A program made the translations under genes and the position numbers. Below are positions 5,343-7,146 of a DNA stretch of 7,146 nt, piece after piece. The DNA is from an uncultured Alphaproteobacteria bacterium (GTDB taxonomy: Bacteria; Pseudomonadota; Alphaproteobacteria; UBA7985; CAJQQZ01). The stretch lies in NCBI GenBank assembly GCA_905480445.1, contig CAJQQJ010000006.1, positions 1 to 7,146 on the forward strand, in the 5' to 3' direction. Position 1 is the stretch's first letter; each line of letters opens with the position of its first letter. The notes under the pieces are model-generated. The model was not told the origin of the DNA, made no database searches, and saw nothing but the letters and a program-made list of their open reading frames with translations.

Positions 5343-6770
5343 ATGACTGATCTTGACCTCTGTTATCTTTCGGCAACAGATGCCGTTGACGCCTTCAAAG
5401 CAAAGACTCTTTCACCAGTAGAGTTAATGGAAGCGACCATCAAACGCGCAGAGCAAGTCGAGGAGAGCGTTAACGCCCTCACCTACACCCACTTCGACGA
5501 GGCTATGGATCAGGCAAAAGCGGCTGAAGCCAGGTATGCGAAGGGTGAAGAAACAGGCGCGCTCGAAGGTCTCCCCATTGGAATCAAAGATGAAAGCGAC
5601 ATTGAAGGAAAGCCCACGTCCATCGGCTCACTTATCTTGAAAGATTACGTTGCCGAGAGCACATCAGTTGGTAATCAGCGCATAATAGATGCAGGTGGGA
5701 TTGTCCATGCCAGGACCGCCACCCCAGAATTTTGCTGTGCAGGTTTCACCTGGTCGCGGCTTTGGGGCGTAACCCATAACCCCTGGAACCCCGACTTCAC
5801 ACCAGGTGGTTCCTCCGGAGGTTCCTCAGCTTCGCTCGCCTCTGGCACGTCGTCTATTTGCACCGGTTCAGACATAGGTGGATCAATCCGCATTCCAGCC
5901 TCAACTTGCGGCCTAGTTGGATACAAACCACCTTACGGCCGCAACTCAGACGATCCACCATTCAATCTGGATTTCTATTGTCATACAGGCCCCCTCGCAC
6001 GCACCGTCAAAGACGCGATCAAGCTTCAAAACGTCATGTGTGGACCGTCACCCTATGATATATCAACCCTGCGTCCCAAACTGGTCCTGCCTTCTGAATA
6101 TGAGTCTATCAAAGGGTGGAAAATTGCCTATTCACCTGATCTAAACTCTTTCGAAGTCGACACAGAAGTCCGCAAGAACACCGAGGCTGCCCTTGATGTG
6201 TTCAGATCTCTCGGCGCCACAGTTGAAGAGGTAGATCTAAAATGGGGGCCTCATATCTTAGAGGCCGCTATGGGCTATTTGGAGCACCTTTTTGGGGGCT
6301 ATATGTCAAAACTGCTCGCAGAACACGCCGATGATATGACTTCCTATGGGCGTCTCTTCGCCGAAAGATCTCTTGATTCTACTGCACAGGATTTTGTTGC
6401 CACTCTGGAAGTCGCTGGTGAGATGTACATGACTTTGGGACCTCTTTTAGAAGAGTACAATGTCCTGATTTGCCCGACGACAAATCTACCAGCAGTGAAG
6501 GCTGATTTCGATCAAACTAAAGACAAGGTCATGATCAATGGCAAAGAGGTTAACTCCATGCTTGGCTGGGTGATGACAACACCTTTCAACGTCATGAGCC
6601 GCTGTCCAGTTCTAACCGTACCTTCTGGCCATGCTTCCAACGGCGTCCCTACGGGTATCCAAATAGTTGGCCGTACTTATAGCGATGAAGATGTCTTCCA
6701 GGCGGCGTTGGCTTACGAGACCGCTTTGGGTGGATGGTTCAACGAGGCTGTAAAACGACCGAACATCTAG
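5343..6770 (+). CDS. Amidase signature (AS) family hydrolase
   Basis: This is a cytoplasmic amidase that would cleave a carboxamide to an acid plus an amine or ammonia. The 475-aa protein has the full Ser-cisSer-Lys triad: Lys82 in GIKDE, Ser157 in GGSSGGSS (155-162) and nucleophile Ser181 in DIGGSIRIP. The spacings of 75 and 24 residues equal those recalled for FAAH (142, 217, 241). TPEFCCAGF (127-135), NPWNP (146-150) and the C-terminal GVPTGIQIVG (434-443) are further family hallmarks. There is no GatB or GatC neighbour, which argues against a tRNA amidotransferase role. NylA, the 6-aminohexanoate cyclic-dimer hydrolase, belongs to the same family, as do many unrelated amidases, so the substrate stays open. 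The ribosome site AGGAG (5329-5333) overlaps the stop of the hydrolase gene, 9 bases before the ATG, so the two enzymes are co-transcribed and probably translationally coupled. Confidence 0.92.
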   Translation: MTDLDLCYLSATDAVDAFKAKTLSPVELMEATIKRAEQVEESVNALTYTHFDEAMDQAKAAEARYAKGEETGALEGLPIGIKDESDIEGKPTSIGSLILKDYVAESTSVGNQRIIDAGGIVHARTATPEFCCAGFTWSRLWGVTHNPWNPDFTPGGSSGGSSASLASGTSSICTGSDIGGSIRIPASTCGLVGYKPPYGRNSDDPPFNLDFYCHTGPLARTVKDAIKLQNVMCGPSPYDISTLRPKLVLPSEYESIKGWKIAYSPDLNSFEVDTEVRKNTEAALDVFRSLGATVEEVDLKWGPHILEAAMGYLEHLFGGYMSKLLAEHADDMTSYGRLFAERSLDSTAQDFVATLEVAGEMYMTLGPLLEEYNVLICPTTNLPAVKADFDQTKDKVMINGKEVNSMLGWVMTTPFNVMSRCPVLTVPSGHASNGVPTGIQIVGRTYSDEDVFQAALAYETALGGWFNEAVKRPNI

Positions 6771-7016
6771 GGCGTAACCCAAGTCCTTTACGATTATGTT
6801 CGCGGCAACAGTCAGCCCAGACTATTCAAGCGCTTTAGAGCTAGCCGTGTCAAACAAGCATGAAACTCAACTGAGAGCACCTTCCCCTCACGCAACTTAA
6901 AGAAAAGCTCAGTTTGTTTTTAACTATCTTTTTTTCTATCTCTGATAAATTCATGCTAAGACAAGATAACAAAAACAAGAAAACTGAAAAGATGGGCGAA
7001 AAAGGAAAGTCAAACA
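6771..7016 (+). other. Intergenic region between the amidase and acetyltransferase genes
   Basis: No convincing gene lies here on either strand. The left half has mixed composition and contains a possible terminator (6863-6921). From about 6913 the sequence becomes T-rich, then from 6961 strongly A/purine-rich up to the ribosome site of the next gene. This change fits the end of one transcription unit and a promoter plus leader for the next. No -35/-10 pair is good enough to place the promoter; TGATAAAT (6943-6950) is the best -10-like string. Confidence 0.5.
6863..6921 (+). terminator. Possible weak Rho-independent terminator after the amidase gene
   Basis: AACTGAG (6869-6875) pairs with CTCAGTT (6908-6914) over 7 bp. 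AAAC (6863-6866) and GTTT (6916-6919) can add an outer 4-bp helix. The T-run at 6917-6921 and a second run at 6929-6935 follow. The loop of about 32 bases is long for an intrinsic terminator and the stem is only modest, so efficiency is doubtful. The position, at the end of the enzyme genes and before an apparently separate gene, supports the role. Confidence 0.35.
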
Positions 7017-7146
7017 ATGGCTACACAATTCTATATGAGACCAATACAGGTGGAAGATCTGCCAAAGATCGCTGACTGGTTCGATAATTTAGACGATCTC
7101 GCTTTGTTTGACAGATGTCAAAGAATTCCGCTTAGTTCACATGCAT
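7017..7146 (+). CDS. GNAT-family N-acetyltransferase, N-terminal part only
   Basis: The gene runs off the right edge after 43 codons. ATG 7017 follows AGGA (7003-7006) by 10 bases; an in-frame ATG at 7035 is an alternative without a good ribosome site. The visible protein begins MATQFYMRPIQVEDLPKIAD and continues with DWFDNLDDLALFDR. A first strand ending in Arg-Pro, then a short loop with an acidic pair and an amphipathic helix, is the usual opening of GNAT acetyltransferases (RP-x-x-x-D). The acetyl-CoA-binding motif would lie beyond the window, so the family call rests on the N-terminus alone. The 246-base gap and likely terminator suggest a separate transcription unit, so a link with the amide/amine cluster is only possible. 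Confidence 0.65.
   Translation, partial: MATQFYMRPIQVEDLPKIADWFDNLDDLALFDRCQRIPLSSHA

Noticed and set aside
5343..6770. GatA subunit of the tRNA-dependent amidotransferase
   Set aside because: The catalytic triad is shared by the whole amidase-signature family. There is no gatB or gatC nearby, and the enzyme sits in a transport/hydrolase operon.
6828..6835. AAGCGCTT perfect 8-base palindrome downstream of the amidase
   Set aside because: It is short, has no loop and no extension of symmetry, and is not repeated elsewhere in the window.
6992..7075. Short open frame beginning ATGGGCGAA that overlaps the acetyltransferase start
   Set aside because: It has about 27 codons, no ribosome site of its own and low-complexity content. 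The overlapping acetyltransferase frame has a ribosome site and recognisable protein sequence.
1..7146. CRISPR arrays, tRNA or rRNA genes, insertion sequences, or long direct repeats
   Set aside because: Reading both strands gave no regularly spaced repeats, cloverleaf-like segments, transposase motifs or terminal inverted repeats.

Overview
The window is a compact, single-strand (+) stretch of bacterial chromosome. It carries a complete polyamine-type ABC importer, two cytoplasmic hydrolases, and the first 43 codons of an unrelated downstream gene. A Sec-exported, non-lipidated binding protein (AxA cleavage site, no lipobox) points to a Gram-negative host. The moderate GC content and the flavour of the permease and amidase sequences suggest a proteobacterium, perhaps a marine alphaproteobacterium. 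That placement is inference, because no rRNA or marker gene is present.

Layout: leader (1-110); potA-like ATPase (111-1214, TTG start); potB-like permease (1233-2180); potC-like permease (2167-2985, overlapping potB by 14 bases); potD-like periplasmic binding protein (3031-4065); a strong 11-bp hairpin (4074-4100); a NylB-like serine hydrolase (about 4119-5330); an amidase-signature hydrolase (5343-6770); an AT-rich intergenic region with a possible weak terminator (6771-7016); and a GNAT-like acetyltransferase cut by the right edge (7017-7146).

How the genes fit together: PotD-like binds a cationic solute in the periplasm, PotB/PotC-like form the channel, and the PotA-like dimer powers import. 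Both enzymes lack a signal peptide and so should act on imported material. One resembles NylB (6-aminohexanoate oligomer hydrolase, SxxK serine hydrolase) and the other belongs to the fold family of NylA (amidase signature). The most interesting reading is an uptake-and-hydrolysis operon for an amine-bearing amide, such as an acylated polyamine or a linear or cyclic omega-amino-acid amide, rather than a simple spermidine/putrescine importer. Residues in the hydrolase that match NylB's amide-hydrolysis and ammonium-binding positions, and substitutions in the PotD-like pocket, support this hypothesis. The substrate itself cannot be read from the sequence.
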